From Phycisphaerales bacterium (GTDB lineage: Bacteria; Planctomycetota; Phycisphaerae; Phycisphaerales; UBA1924): DNA of 64,000 nt. Position 1 is the stretch's first letter. The number at the start of each line of letters is the position of its first letter. Positions 34,426 through 43,028 of the stretch are shown here, in pieces. The translations under genes and the position numbers were made by a program. Under the pieces are notes generated by a model. That model had not been told where the DNA came from and searched no databases. It saw nothing but the letters and a program-made list of their open reading frames with translations. The stretch spans positions 744,001-808,000 of the forward strand of contig JADJMV010000001.1 in NCBI GenBank assembly GCA_016709445.1, read 5' to 3'.

Positions 34426-36132
34426 GTGCTTGCCGGCGCGGCGAGCGCGCCGACGTGGTCCGGCTCCTCTTCCCGATATGGGCCAGGTCGAGCCGGGTTG
34501 CAGCCATTTGAGCTAGGCTTGCCCGAAGCCGCCCCGCACCCCAGCCAAGGAGGACCCCGGGAGCTGCCCCAAGCCTCCGACTCTTCCCCGACGCCCGTTG
34601 GGGCCACGCCCACGGCCGACCCCGGCCGCATCCTCATCCTCGGGGCCGGGCCGACCGGCCTCGGTGCCGGCGTACGGCTTCGGGAACTCGGGCACGAGAA
34701 CTTTCTGATTGTCGACCGCAACCCGTATGTCGGGGGCCTGGCCGCCAGCTTCGTGGACGAGTCGGGGTTCACCTGGGACATCGGCGGCCATGTGATGTTC
34801 AGCCACTACGAGTATTACGACCGCCTCTTCGAGCGATTCATGGGCGAGGAATACAGCCTCAACGACCGTGAGAGCTGGGTGCGGATGTTCGACCGGTGGG
34901 TGCCGTACCCGTTCCAGAACAACATCAGGTACCTCCCGAAGCAGGCCGCGTACGAGTGCTTGAGCGGGCTGATCAAGGCCCAGACGGGGCAGGGGCCGGT
35001 CCGGAGCCACCGGGAGGCGTCCAATTTCGGGGAGTTCATCGACGCGGTGTTCGGCGAGGGGATCGCGCGATACTTCATGCGCCCGTACAACTTCAAGGTC
35101 TGGGCCCATCCGCCGGAGATGATGAATAAGACCTGGATCGGCGAGCGGGTTGCCGTGCTGGATATCGATCGGGCGCTCAAGAACGTCGTTCTCGAGAGCG
35201 ATGATTTCGGCTGGGGGCCCAATAACCGTTTCAAGTACCCGCTTCATGGTGGAACGGGAGAGTTCTACCGACGGATGGGGGAGAGCATCGGCGATCGGAT
35301 CCAGACCGGCCGCACCGTTCGGACCATCGATCTCCGGTCGCGTGTCGCGAGATTCGAGGATGGTTCGGAGGAGGGGTTCGACACCCTGGTCTCGGCAATA
35401 CCGCTCGACATCCTCTGCCGGGACGTCCTGACGGGGGATGTGCCCGATTTCCTTCGCACAAGGGCTGCCCAGCTCCGCCATTCCGCGGGCTACATGGTGG
35501 GTATCGGGCTCCGTCGGCCCTGTCCGAGCACCAAGAGCTGGATGTACTTCCCCGAGGCGAACTGCCCCTTCTATCGGGTGACGTATCTCTCGAACTATTC
35601 GCCGTTTATGACACCAGATCGGGAGACCCACTATTCGCTGCTGTGCGAGATCAGCGAGAGCGAGCACAAGCCGGTCGATCCCGACCGGGTGGTCGAGGAC
35701 ACGATCTCCGGGCTGGAGAACGCCGGTCTGCTTGCCCCCGGGGAGAGGTCCGATATCTGCGACACCTGGATCTATCGCGCGGAATACTCGTATCCCACGC
35801 CGACGGTCGATCGCGATCAGATCCTCAGCGAGGTGATCCCCTGGCTGGAATCCCGGGGGATCTATTCCCGCGGTCGATTCGGGATGTGGAAATATGAGGT
35901 CGCGAACACCGATCACACCCTGATGCAGGGGGTCGAGTTGGTCAACCGCCTGCTCCTCGGGGAGGCTGAGACGACGATCGGGATTGTGTACTCGGCGACC
36001 GAGGATGGGCGCCAGGCGGCGGTGCATGAGCGGCCCGGGCACGCGGGATCGGGGGAGAAGCGGCTCGCTGGCCAGGCCCTTGAAGGGAAGTCGTCCGTAC
36101 AAAGTGCGGCCACAACTGGCAAAACCACCTAG
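34426..36132 (+). CDS. UDP-galactopyranose mutase-like FAD-dependent protein
   Basis: The conserved part is a 500-aa flavoprotein: RILILGAGPTGLGAGVRL (the FAD dinucleotide fold), then IVDRNPYVGGLAASFVDE and FTWDIGGHVMFSHYEYYD, which is the pattern of UDP-galactopyranose mutase-like or amine-oxidase-like enzymes of surface polysaccharide synthesis. Later come YPLHGGTGEFYRRMGESIG and FGMWKYEVANTDHTLMQGVE. The only standard start codon upstream is GTG 34426, but the first 46 residues are Pro/Ser-rich and non-conserved in look. A perfect AAGGAGGA site at 34547-34554 precedes an in-frame CTG at 34564, which is the more likely real start. A possible glycosyltransferase gene follows after 221 nt, consistent with glycan assembly. 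Confidence 0.84.
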   Translation: MLAGAASAPTWSGSSSRYGPGRAGLQPFELGLPEAAPHPSQGGPRELPQASDSSPTPVGATPTADPGRILILGAGPTGLGAGVRLRELGHENFLIVDRNPYVGGLAASFVDESGFTWDIGGHVMFSHYEYYDRLFERFMGEEYSLNDRESWVRMFDRWVPYPFQNNIRYLPKQAAYECLSGLIKAQTGQGPVRSHREASNFGEFIDAVFGEGIARYFMRPYNFKVWAHPPEMMNKTWIGERVAVLDIDRALKNVVLESDDFGWGPNNRFKYPLHGGTGEFYRRMGESIGDRIQTGRTVRTIDLRSRVARFEDGSEEGFDTLVSAIPLDILCRDVLTGDVPDFLRTRAAQLRHSAGYMVGIGLRRPCPSTKSWMYFPEANCPFYRVTYLSNYSPFMTPDRETHYSLLCEISESEHKPVDPDRVVEDTISGLENAGLLAPGERSDICDTWIYRAEYSYPTPTVDRDQILSEVIPWLESRGIYSRGRFGMWKYEVANTDHTLMQGVELVNRLLLGEAETTIGIVYSATEDGRQAAVHERPGHAGSGEKRLAGQALEGKSSVQSAATTGKTT

Positions 36133-36353
36133 AGAATACTGGCCAAGCGGCGTTCGAACCGATTGCTTTTGGGATCGATAAGTCCAGCCGCGCCAAGCCC
36201 TTCAAACAATCCTCCGCGTCTGGTGGCAGAAACTTTGCCGTGGGGCACACTTGGGATGCCAAGCCCTCGCAGGCCGAAGCGCCCCTCCTCGGGGTGGCGG
36301 TGCCCGGCTGTGTTCAGAAAGGATGATCGCCGCCCCTGCGGCTGCGTTGTCGT

Positions 36354-36986
36354 ATGAGCGCCCTCACCCGCCAAGCTGAGTCGCCCTTCCGGGCGATCGA
36401 CTGGGAGCCCGAGGTCACCCAGTTGCTCGACGAGCACCATCTCGTCGCCTGGTCGGCCGTGGCCCGCCGCCGGGTGCACTTCACGGCGTGCATGACCCAC
36501 TTTCTGGCGCTCCAGCCCGATGCGGAGATCTGCCCGATCTACGGGAAGTTTGTCACCGATCTCGATTCGTTCTGCCACCAGGTGGAGCGTTCGATCCCGG
36601 GTGTCGCGATCCAGCGCCGGATCGACGGCCCCGATGGTCTGGTCGCGTTGCTTCGCTCCCGCCACACGCTCCGGTATCGGGCGGCGAGTCGGTACCGCTA
36701 TTTCGTGTGGAGCGATGCGGACGTGCTGCTCAAGGCAGACCATCGGCTGTTCGGGCGCATCGTCGATGCGCTCGCCGGCGTGGCGGCGGAGGCCGAGTTC
36801 GCCAGCGATGAGCTGCTCCTTGTGCAGCGGACCGTGTTTGTGGGTGGCCCGATGCTCGACCTGTACAGCCAGAATCAGCAGGGGCAGTTTCGTGCCTGGC
36901 ACGACGACGGTCTGGGCGAGCCCTTCTGGCGGATGGTCACCGGGGTAGAGGCCCCCCCACACTGCGGTATCAGGTCGACTTGTTGA
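36354..36986 (+). CDS. hypothetical protein, possible GT-A glycosyltransferase; C-terminus probably frameshifted
   Basis: A 210-aa protein that I do not recognise. FTACMTHFLAL, YGKFVTDLDSFCHQVE and RYFVWSDADVLLKADHRLFG are well formed, and the D-x-D in SDADVLL could be the metal site of a glycosyltransferase-like fold. A sugar-transfer role would fit the UDP-galactopyranose mutase-like neighbour. The end as read is GVEAPPHCGIRSTC. Adding one C to the seven-C run at 36952-36958 would give APPTLRYQVDLLTK and a stop at 36992-36994. That looks more like a natural C-terminus. The antisense frame in the same place has shadow composition. Function is unproven. Confidence 0.62.
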   Translation: MSALTRQAESPFRAIDWEPEVTQLLDEHHLVAWSAVARRRVHFTACMTHFLALQPDAEICPIYGKFVTDLDSFCHQVERSIPGVAIQRRIDGPDGLVALLRSRHTLRYRAASRYRYFVWSDADVLLKADHRLFGRIVDALAGVAAEAEFASDELLLVQRTVFVGGPMLDLYSQNQQGQFRAWHDDGLGEPFWRMVTGVEAPPHCGIRSTC

Positions 36987-37146
36987 CGAAGTAGCGGGTG
37001 AGACCGTCGGGGATGCTGGGGTCGGATCGCAGACCAGCCGGGAGGTCGGCGGCTGACGCCCAGGGGCTCCGTGCCTGGCGGGTCCGGCCTCTCGGCCGGG
37101 TGAGCGTCGTGGTGCTCTCGTTCCTTCCCTGCCCCTACCCTTGGAC

Positions 37147-37956
37147 ATGCTCCGAATCATCGGTGGCGACCTGCGTCGCCGGCTCATCCACACCCCACCC
37201 GATACCGAGACGACCAGGCCCATGCCGGACCGGGTGCGGGAGTCGCTATTCAACCTGCTCAGGGGGCACACCGAGGGCTTCGATGTGTTCGACGGCTTCG
37301 CCGGCTCGGGCGCCCTCGGCTTCGAGTGTCTCAGCCGCGGTGCAAGGCAGGTTGTCTTCTTTGAGCGGGAGCGGCGTGTCGCGAAGCTGATCGAGCGCAC
37401 GGCGAGCGAGCTGGGCCTCACCGACCGGTGCGAGATCGCCATCGGCGATGCGCTGGGAGCCGCGGCCGTGGCTCGGTGTCCGGAAGGGGTGCATCTGGTC
37501 TTCTTTGATCCGCCCTACCCCATCGTGCGCGATCCGGCGCAGTGGCCCCGCGTGCGCGAGCAATTCGGGCGTCTGATCGAAAGACTGGATGCGACGGGGT
37601 ACGCGATGCTTCGGACCCCCTGGCCCTTCCTCCATGACGTCCGCGCCGAGCCGGAGCCGGAGTCCGAGCAACCCCGACGGCGTGAGAAGCGCCGGAATCG
37701 GCGACGGGAGCAGGAGGACGAGACCGCGGGGTGGATCGAGATCGACCCGGCCGAAGCCGAGGAGATCCTGCTCGCGGCGGCGTTCGACGGCGTGGATGCG
37801 GACGAGCCGGGCGAGGGGCTGGAGGACGAGCTTACACCCGCGCGGCAGGCTCAGTTCGAGCCGGTCGATCTCCGCATCCCCGGTGCCATCGGCCCCGAGA
37901 CGCACGTGTACGGCACGACCGCCGTCCATCTCTACATGAGGTCCCCGCCCGCGTGA
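37147..37956 (+). CDS. rsmD: 16S rRNA (guanine(966)-N2)-methyltransferase RsmD
   Basis: This 269-aa enzyme methylates G966 of 16S rRNA using SAM. The diagnostic segments are MLRIIGGDLRRRLIHTP, RPMPDRVRESLFNLL, FDGFAGSGALGFECLSRGA (SAM loop) and the catalytic VFFDPPYP. RsmD is normally near 190 aa. Here about 65 extra residues, from roughly 172 to 240, are inserted before the last strand (THVYGTTAVHLYMR). They are very rich in Glu, Arg and Asp (EPEPESEQPRRREKRRNRRR, then acidic). ATG 37147 was chosen; a TTG two codons earlier is possible. Forty-five bases separate it from the helicase gene downstream. Confidence 0.9.
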   Translation: MLRIIGGDLRRRLIHTPPDTETTRPMPDRVRESLFNLLRGHTEGFDVFDGFAGSGALGFECLSRGARQVVFFERERRVAKLIERTASELGLTDRCEIAIGDALGAAAVARCPEGVHLVFFDPPYPIVRDPAQWPRVREQFGRLIERLDATGYAMLRTPWPFLHDVRAEPEPESEQPRRREKRRNRRREQEDETAGWIEIDPAEAEEILLAAAFDGVDADEPGEGLEDELTPARQAQFEPVDLRIPGAIGPETHVYGTTAVHLYMRSPPA

Positions 37957-38001
37957 GGTGGTGGCGGGGGGCTCCTCCTGCCGCGCCGATAGAATGCCGC
38001 C

Positions 38002-41000
38002 GTGACCCCCGGCGCCGACCTGCTCACCGACCTCAACGACGCGCAGCGCGCGGGCGTACTCCATGATGGGGGCCCGCTCATTGTGCTCGCCGGACCCGGC
38101 ACCGGCAAGACCCGCCTGATCACCCACCGTGTAGCCCACCTCGTGCTGGTGCGGGGCGTCGATCCTTCCACGATCGTCGCCGTCACGTTTACGAACAAGG
38201 CAGCCGCGGAGCTGCGCGAGCGACTGGCCCAACTCGTTGGCCCGTCGGTGGCCGACAGCGTCCAGGCGCACACATTCCACGGCTTCGGGCTGCGCCTGCT
38301 CCGGCGTTTCCCGGACCTTTCCGGCGTCGGGGCGGTGCCGGAGATCATCGATAGCGCGCAGCGTCGGCGGCTGCTCCGCGCCCTCGTCCGTCAGCACCGC
38401 GTGTACGGACCGATGCTCGCGCTCGGCGAGGGCGCGCTGCTTGACGAAGCGGCGGCCCACATCGCGATGTGCCGCAACAACGGGCTCACCCCTGGCGCGT
38501 GCCTGGCATTCGCGGCGGAGTGGGGGGGGCGATTGGGCCGGGGGCTTGGTTCGGCCGGCGGACCGATCGATGATCTCGAGCTGGCGGCGCAGCGCGCGCA
38601 GCGCGCGATGTTCGAGGCCCATTCTCGCCTGTACCAGCTGTTCGAGGCGGGGTGCCGGGAGCGGGGCTGGCTGACCATCGACGAGCTTGTCACGCTCCCG
38701 GCGGCGTTGCTCGGGGCCCACGAGCGCGTGCGGGCGATCGTGCGGCACGACCACCGCCACTTCGTCGTGGACGAGTTTCAGGATGTCAACCTGGCGCAGA
38801 TCGAGCTGATCCGCCAGCTCGCGCCGCCCGAGTCGAGCCCCGACCTCGTGGTGGTCGGCGACGATGATCAGGCGATCTACGAGTTCCGCGGCGCCGACGA
38901 CCGTGCCTTCGCAAGGTTCAACGCACTCTGGGAGGATGCCCGGACTCTCCCGCTCACCGAGAACTACCGGTCGGAGCCCCCGATCCTCGAGGTGGCCAAC
39001 GCGGTGATCGCGCGGGCCACGCAGCGCTTCGCGCCCGACAAGCGGATCGAGCGCGCCCGCGCACTCGCCGACCTCCCGCTCGCCGGCGGGTCGGGTGCGA
39101 CTGTCGTCGAACTCGCCGCCGATGATGACGCCGGGGATGCGGTCGCCGCGCTCGCCGGCGAGGAGATCGCGGCGCATCCGGATGTGCCGCTCTCCCGGAT
39201 CGCCGTGATCGCCCGGACGCACACCGAGCTCGACCGGATCGCGGGGGCACTCGAGCTTGAGGACATCCCCTACCAGCGTCGCATCGCCCGCGGCGTCGCC
39301 GAGGACGAGGGGGTGAAGGATCTGCTCGCGTGGATGGAGCTGCTCGTCGATCCCGCGGCGGTCTGGGCGGTCCGCAGGGTGCTGTACCGCCCGCCGATCG
39401 GCGCGCCGCCGGCTCTCCTCGCGGAGTGGGAACAACGGTTTGCCAAGTCGGCCCGCGTCGCCGCCCTCACCCCCGGCGAGGAGGGCCACGCGACCCGGCC
39501 CGCCCGGTACGTGGATTGGCTCCGCGTCCACGGCGCGGAAGAGGCGGGCGTTCCTCGGTTCCTCGCGTTGTACGAGGAGTTCCGCGAGCTGGGCCAGCAC
39601 GCGCGGGCCTCGGAGGTCGTGTGGGCCATCGCGACGCGCGCCGATCTGACCCACGCCGACCTGCTCGGCGGCCGGGATCGTGCGCGACGCGTCGCGAATC
39701 TTGTCCGCGTCGTGCGGTTCGTCCGCGCGGTGCAGCACCGCCTCGAGGCTCCCGGCGACCTTGCCGCTTTCTGGAGCTACTACCACGACCTTGATGACAA
39801 GGAGCAGGGCTTCGGCGAGATCGGTGAGAGCCTCGTGGAAGCCGACGAGGACGCGGAGGGTTCGACGACCAACGCCCTCCAACTCCTCACCGCGCACGGG
39901 GCCAAGGGTCTGGAATTCGACACGGTGCTGCTCCCCCGCGTCAACCCGCCGCACGGATTCCCGAAGACCGCCGGCGGGGATGATCGCCTCCGACCGCCGG
40001 AGGGCTTGATCGACCGACTGGGAGACGATCGGGATGTGGTGCAGCGGGCCCGTGCCGAGGAGCGGCGTGTCTTTTATGTTGCCTGCACACGCCAAGCGCC
40101 GCCTGGTGCTGCTGACGAAGCGCACCAAGAGCCGGAGCAAGTCGGAGCACTATGCCCAGGAACTCACGCTCGAGGGCGGGCGCCTGGTCGACACGATCGA
40201 CGGCGACATCGTGCTCGCCGGGGGCCGCGACGAGCTCGCCCGCGAGGCCGCGCCCGCCGTCGCCCGGGAACTCCGGCGCCGGGCGGCCGAGACGGAGCGC
40301 CGGGCCGCCCGCGCCGACGCCGCGGCGGCGCTCGATGCCGTCGAGAGCGCCCCGGATGACCCCGTCGCCCGGCGCCGCGCGGCAGAGCGCCTGGGCGCCG
40401 TCGCGGACCGGCTCGCGGTCGCGGCGTCGTTCGAGCGCTCGGGCCAGGCGCCGGCCTGGGCCGTGGAGGGTACCGCGGCCGAGATCGGGGCCCGTCTCGC
40501 CGCATCGGCGGCCGCCCTCGAGGCCGAGCGTGAGGCCCCGCGCTTCCACCCCATGTCGGCGCCGATCGATCTGAGCTACACGCTGATCGAGAACTACGAG
40601 CGCTGCCCGGCGTGCTTTTACGTCTCCCAGGTGCTCGGGCTCGGTGAAGCGCCGACGCCCGAACTCTCGCTCGGCGGGTTGGTCCACCAGGCGTTGGAAA
40701 TCCACGCCAAGGCGTGGCGGGAGGCGGAGGCCGAGGGGCGCGAGCCCCCGGATGCTGCCGCCCTGCTCGCGGAGGGCCGGACCCGATACCTCGCCCAGGT
40801 CCGCGCGGGCGGCGTCGCCGAGGGCGTCACACTCGACGAGCTGCTGGCGATGCTCTCGATGGCGAACCGCATGCTGGAGGAGAACCGCGCCGAGATCCTG
40901 GAGGTCGAGCGACGGATCTCGATGCCCTATGTCGTCGATGGCGCCGGGCACCGCATGATCGCCAAGCTCGACCGCATCGACCGCACGCAGGCGGGTATCC

Positions 41001-41296
41001 GGATCGTCGACTACAAGACGGGCGCGGCGAGCAAGGCCAAGCTGGAACCAAAGAAGGACGATCTGCAACTCGGCATCTACGCGATGGTCGTGCGGCACGA
41101 GATGCCCGAGGTCGGTGGCCATGCCGAATACTGGCTCCTGAGGACGGGCCAGCGGGGTTCGATCGAGCTCGATGCCATCGATGAGGACAAGGTGCGGGCG
41201 AGGATCGACAAGGCGGTACGGGGGATGATGGCGGGCGAGTTCCCGAGCAGGCCCGGCCAGTCGTGCCGCGGGCTGTGCGCGATCCTGGGCCCCTGA
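38002..41296 (+). pseudogene. UvrD/PcrA-type helicase with C-terminal PD-(D/E)XK nuclease, interrupted by a frameshift
   Basis: Frame one (38002 to about 40092) is a superfamily 1 helicase: LAGPGTGKTRLI (Walker A), VVDEFQDVNLAQIEL (motif II), VGDDDQAIYEFRGAD (III), ENYRSEP (IV), LLTAHGAKGLEFDTV (V) and RRVFYVACTR (VI). Directly after this the frame breaks. The expected AKRRLVLLTKRTKSRSKSEH continues in another frame to 41296. A two-base loss in ACACGCCAAG (40087-40096) explains it. The second part ends in a RecB-like nuclease domain: SYTLIENYERCPACFY, GGLVHQALEIHAKAW, IAKLDRIDRTQAG, IVDYKTG and LQLGIYAMVV. Intact, it would be about 1098 aa and AddA/Rad54-independent, acting in DNA repair or recombination. 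The start is GTG 38002. Confidence 0.85.
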
Positions 41297-41388
41297 AGCG
41301 GGAAGACCACGCGGTCCCGGCGATCACCGGCGGACCCCGACCGGATAGGATCCTCGTCCTCAGGTCGCTCACCGATGGGAGGTGCCGC

Positions 41389-43012
41389 GTGCTCCGTATC
41401 CGCTGTGTTGCTGTCGCAGTCTTCGCCCTCACGAGCGCCGCCCGGGCGCAGTTCGAGCCGGCGACTCCCGAAAGCCAGGGCATCCCGGCGGCGGCGGTCG
41501 AGGAGCTGGGCAGCCTCGCCCAGGGGATGATCGACAAGGATTTCGCCGTCGGGGGCGAGCTGCTCATCATCAAGAACAGGCGCGAGATCTTCCACAAGGC
41601 GTACGGCTTCGCCGACCGTGAGGACAAGCGCGAGTGGAAGATCGGCGACATCTGCAATATCCGGTCCATGAGCAAGACCTTCACGGGCGCGGCGGCCCAG
41701 ATCCTCATCGACCGGGGCAGGCTGAGCCTCGAGGATCCCGTCGCCAAGTACCTGCCCGGCTTCGACAACGACAAGTCTCGCGCGATCACTGTCCGCCAGG
41801 TGCTCACCCACACGTCGGGCCTGCCCCTCACCGTCATCGAGGCGATCGACCAATACCCCGACCTGATCGCTCAGGCCAACGCCGCGGGCGAGCGCGGGCC
41901 CGAGTTCGAGCCCGGCTCGAAGTTCTGGTACAGCGATGCCGGGCGCCGACGTGGTGGGCGCGCTGGTCGAGGTGTGCAGCGGTCAGAAGCTCGACGCCTT
42001 CGTCACCAAGGAGATTCTCGAGCCCTTGGGCATGACGGACTCGCTCTACGCCCTCGACGCCACCGATCCGCGGTTCCGCCGGATCAACAGCCTGTACATG
42101 GGCGGCTCGGGGGCGTGGGCACGCTTCTGGAAGGCGGAGGACAAGCCCTTCTATCCCTTCGCCTGGGGTTCGCAGACCGCCTACTCCACGCCGACCGACT
42201 ACGCGAGATTCCTCGCGATGTGGATGGATGGCGGTCTCGGCGCGAACGCCCGGGTGCTCTCGCCCGAGGCCGTCGCCCGAACGCTCAGCCCCGCCTCACC
42301 CATGTCGATGCTCGGCTCGGACGCGAGCTTCCCGACCGACTACCGGGGACTGTCGGTGTACTACGGGCAGATGGCCGTGCTCTACTGCCCCAAGGACGAC
42401 CCCGCCGCGGGCCCCGAGATCATCAGCCACAGCGGATCGGACGGCACCATCGGCTGGGCATGGCCGAAGCTCGATCTCATGGTGCTTTTCTTTACGCAGT
42501 CGCGCGGCGGGACGGGCGTGCTCCGCCTCGAGAGCGCGATCGACCGGCTCCTGATCCACCCCGGCGAAGCCGTCGCCGAGCAGGAGGTGCCTGAAGAATA
42601 CAAGCCGCTCGTGGGCGTGTACCTGGCCAACTTCGCCAACTTCGAGAACGAGGAGTTCGAGGTCCTCGTCAAGGATGGACACCTCGCGCTCGACATCCCC
42701 AGCCAGATGGTCTTCCAACTCCGCGAGCCCGATGCCGAGGGCCGCTGGGCCTTCGAGGTCGCGCCCGACCAGATCGGTGTCACGTTCGAAATGGGGGCCG
42801 ACGGCGCCGCGCAGCTCCTCCGCATCGCCCAGTCCGGGGCGGTCTTCGACGTGCCGCGCAAGGGCACGCCCCTCGCCGAGGAGCAGTCGCGCCGGATCGA
42901 GATTGACCCGGATGTGCTCCGGTCGGTGAGCGGCAAGTACCACGACCCCGAGGGCGACCGCGAACTCGAGATCTTCCTCGACGACAAGGGCGTGCTTCCT
43001 CGCCAGGATTGA
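41389..43012 (+). pseudogene. exported beta-lactamase-fold serine hydrolase interrupted by a 1-nt frameshift
   Basis: The 5' frame (GTG 41389, GGGAGG site 6 nt before) encodes a signal peptide ending SAARAQ and the class C beta-lactamase/DD-peptidase-like domain: SMSKTF (S-x-x-K, nucleophile and base) and the tyrosine motif FWYSDAG. The frame then fails. Removing one G from GGG at 41941-41943 would read SDAGADVVGALVEVCSG without interruption. The 3' frame continues to 43012 with the third motif HSGSDGTIGW and a C-terminal lipocalin-like domain (PLVGVYLANFANFENEEFEV). Intact length would be about 540 aa. It may cleave peptides or esters outside the cytoplasmic membrane. The break is at a G run and may be an artefact. 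Confidence 0.83.
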
Positions 43013-43028
43013 GCCGGAGTGCGGCGGA

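Noticed and set aside
34284..34781. Extension of the LuxR regulator gene upstream to 34781
   Set aside because: The added residues are Pro/Ser/Arg-rich, and a good ribosome site sits directly before ATG 34283. The region also belongs to the divergent flavoprotein gene.
36971..37128. A stretch on the minus strand ending DPSIPDGLTRYFVNKST before a stop, about 45 codons long
   Set aside because: It reads like protein, but it has no start codon, lies between a TAG and the rsmD start region and overlaps the plus-strand gene end. Possibly a remnant; too weak to call.
36129..37442. A 437-codon minus-strand frame across the putative glycosyltransferase and rsmD
   Set aside because: rsmD is certain on the other strand, and the minus-strand translation is Arg/Pro/Ser-rich without motifs.
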